Shown here: positions 13,617 through 14,914 of the stretch, one piece after another
Position numbering within the stretch: the first letter of the stretch is position 1
Layout of the letters: each line of letters begins with the position of its first letter
Origin: CAYMAZ01 sp964428185
Lineage (GTDB): Bacteria; Bacteroidota; Bacteroidia; Bacteroidales; DTU049
NCBI GenBank assembly: GCA_964428185.1
Contig: CAYRXH010000063.1
Coordinates: forward strand, 1 to 14,914
Direction of reading: 5' to 3'
DNA length: 14,914 nucleotides
The notes under the pieces: generated by a model
What the model was told of the DNA's origin: nothing
Seen by the model: only the letters and a program-made list of their open reading frames with translations
Database searches by the model: none
Position numbers and translations under genes: made by a program

Positions 13617-14825
13617 TTATTTCTCTACAGGCAGTGGTTTGTCAATCTGTTCATGCCAGGGAAGACCATATTCCGGAAGGAGTTTCATAAATGGATCGGG
13701 GTCAAATTCTTCCACATTGAAAACACCCGGAGCCTTCCATTTGCCCTGAATCATCAACATTGCCCCTATGGCTGCAGGTACTCCGGTAGTGTAGGCGACA
13801 GCTTGAGCTTTGATTTCACGATATACTTCAGCATGATTACAATTGTTCCATATATAATAGGTTCTAATATTTCCATCCTTAATTCCCTTTATCTGACAAC
13901 CAATTGATGTTTCACCTTCGTAGTTCTCTCCAAGTGAGGCAGGTTCCGGCAAAACAGCTTTCAGAAACTGAAGAGGAACAATATCTATTCCTTGATATTT
14001 GATTGGCTTGATGCTTGTCAGACCAACTTCCTTCAAAACGGTGAGTGCAGTAATATATCTTTCGCCAAAGGTCATCCAGAATCTGGCACGTTTTAATTTG
14101 GGAAAGTTTTTTACCAGAGATTCCAGTTCTTCATGGTACAGTACATAAGATTCGCGGGGGCCAATATTAGGATATTCTATGGGTTTGTGAATTTCAAGCG
14201 GTTTGGTTTCAACCCATTTCCCGTTTTCCCAGTATCTGCCGTTTTGGGTAATCTCCCGGATATTGATTTCGGGGTTAAAGTTGGTTGCAAAATATTTCCC
14301 GTGGTCACCTGCGTTGCAGTCAACAATATCAAGATAATGCATTTCATCAAAATAATGCTTTTGGGCATAAGCAGTAAAAACTCCAGTCACTCCGGGGTCA
14401 AAACCACAGCCAAGAACTGCAGTAATTCCGGCATTTTTATATTTGTCCTTGTATGCCCATTGCCAGGAGTATTCAAATTTTGCTTCATCAATAGGTTCGT
14501 AGTTTGCTGTATCAAGATAGTCAACCCTTGTTTCCAGACATGCGTCCATGATTGCCAGATCTTGATAGGGAAGAGCCACATTAATGACCAGTTGAGGCTG
14601 AAATGATCTTATCAACGCAACAATCTCAGGGACATTATCAGCATCTAGAGCTGCTGTTTGAATTATTTTGCCAAATTTTTCACGCACATTAAAAGCAATG
14701 GCATCACATTTTGATACTGTTCTGCTTGCAAGCAGAATATCACTGAAAATATGTGAAGCCTGAGCGAGCTTGTGAACCACCACACTGCCTACACCGCCGG
14801 CTCCAATTACAAGTATTTTTGCCAT
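13617..14825 (-). CDS. Carboxynorspermidine/carboxyspermidine dehydrogenase (saccharopine dehydrogenase family)
   Basis: A 402-residue NADPH-dependent enzyme that makes carboxynorspermidine or carboxyspermidine from aspartate semialdehyde and a diamine (diaminopropane or putrescine). The N-terminal Rossmann fold begins MAKILVIGAGGVGS, with GxGGVG at 8-13. ASRT (33-36) and NVALPYQDL (82-90) follow, then DYLDTANYE (102-110) and LGCGFDPGVTG (138-148), typical of the saccharopine dehydrogenase superfamily. The C-terminal half ends with TTGVPAAIGAMLM and LPEYGLPWHEQ. Length matches CANSDH/CASDH and not lysine-pathway saccharopine reductases in fungi. The identity is supported by the decarboxylase two genes downstream. 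It is the first gene of the operon, with a -7 box ~30 bases upstream of its ATG. Confidence 0.88.
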   Translation of the reverse strand: MAKILVIGAGGVGSVVVHKLAQASHIFSDILLASRTVSKCDAIAFNVREKFGKIIQTAALDADNVPEIVALIRSFQPQLVINVALPYQDLAIMDACLETRVDYLDTANYEPIDEAKFEYSWQWAYKDKYKNAGITAVLGCGFDPGVTGVFTAYAQKHYFDEMHYLDIVDCNAGDHGKYFATNFNPEINIREITQNGRYWENGKWVETKPLEIHKPIEYPNIGPRESYVLYHEELESLVKNFPKLKRARFWMTFGERYITALTVLKEVGLTSIKPIKYQGIDIVPLQFLKAVLPEPASLGENYEGETSIGCQIKGIKDGNIRTYYIWNNCNHAEVYREIKAQAVAYTTGVPAAIGAMLMIQGKWKAPGVFNVEEFDPDPFMKLLPEYGLPWHEQIDKPLPVEK

Positions 14826-14854
14826 ATATGGATATAATTAGTTATTTAATGAAG

Positions 14855-14886
14855 CAAATTTACATAAAATTTTAATTACACATAAA
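14855..14886 (-). promoter_or_regulatory. Promoter of the polyamine operon
   Basis: On the minus strand, TTTA (14883-14886) and TAAATTTG (14855-14862) are separated by 20 bases. This fits the Bacteroidota pattern with one mismatch in the -33 box. The -7 box ends 29 bases before the dehydrogenase ATG. Confidence 0.5.
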
Positions 14887-14914
14887 CGGTATAAAAATCC
14901 AGTCCAACGCACTT

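Noticed and set aside
14133..14606. 157-codon open frame on the plus strand
   Set aside because: It lies fully antisense to the saccharopine dehydrogenase family gene and shows no family-like features.

Overview
The window reads as chromosome of a Bacteroidota (Bacteroidetes) bacterium, probably close to Bacteroidales or another gliding/type IX-secreting lineage. This rests on a gingipain-like C25 peptidase ending in a type IX secretion (T9SS) sorting domain, a GldH-like lipoprotein, a GxxExxY protein, a small Bacteroidota-style Zn-ribbon protein, and several promoters of the Bacteroidota form TTTG-N20-TAnnTTTG rather than -35/-10. No rRNA, tRNA, CRISPR array, insertion sequence or phage gene was recognised.

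Layout. 107-3461 (+): secreted C25 cysteine peptidase, then a CaCA-type Ca2+/Na+ antiporter. 3473-4441 (+): gene graveyard, with an endonuclease/exonuclease/phosphatase (EEP) gene broken by several in-frame stops, then a small two-helix membrane ORF that seems to continue after a frameshift. 4447-6760 (-): tight three-gene operon (CPA-type cation/proton antiporter, GldH-like lipoprotein, three-helix membrane protein). 6820-7482 (-): remains of a lipoprotein gene broken by stops and frameshifts. 7597-8453 (-): short SSB with a strong terminator, and a GxxExxY nuclease-fold protein. 8688-9038 (+): Zn-ribbon protein, convergent with recJ (9044-10813, -). 11202-11474 (+): HU protein with a textbook Bacteroidota promoter and a strong terminator. 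11528-14825 (-): polyamine operon: carboxynorspermidine/carboxyspermidine dehydrogenase, a membrane histidine kinase, and carboxynorspermidine/carboxyspermidine decarboxylase.

How the genes work together. The clearest pathway is the last operon: the dehydrogenase condenses aspartate semialdehyde with a diamine and reduces the product, and the decarboxylase removes CO2 to give spermidine or norspermidine. The histidine kinase between them is joined to both (15-nt gap on one side, 8-bp overlap on the other). Its ATP-binding domain has lost the usual DxGxG box, so it may be a degenerate sensor co-expressed with polyamine synthesis. The other genes look like ordinary housekeeping, transport or envelope functions.

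I found no large undescribed system. The best leads are the kinase within the polyamine operon, the paired CCGG palindromes 30 bp apart at the Zn-ribbon gene promoter, and three decaying genes in spacers that automated annotation would probably miss or mis-call.
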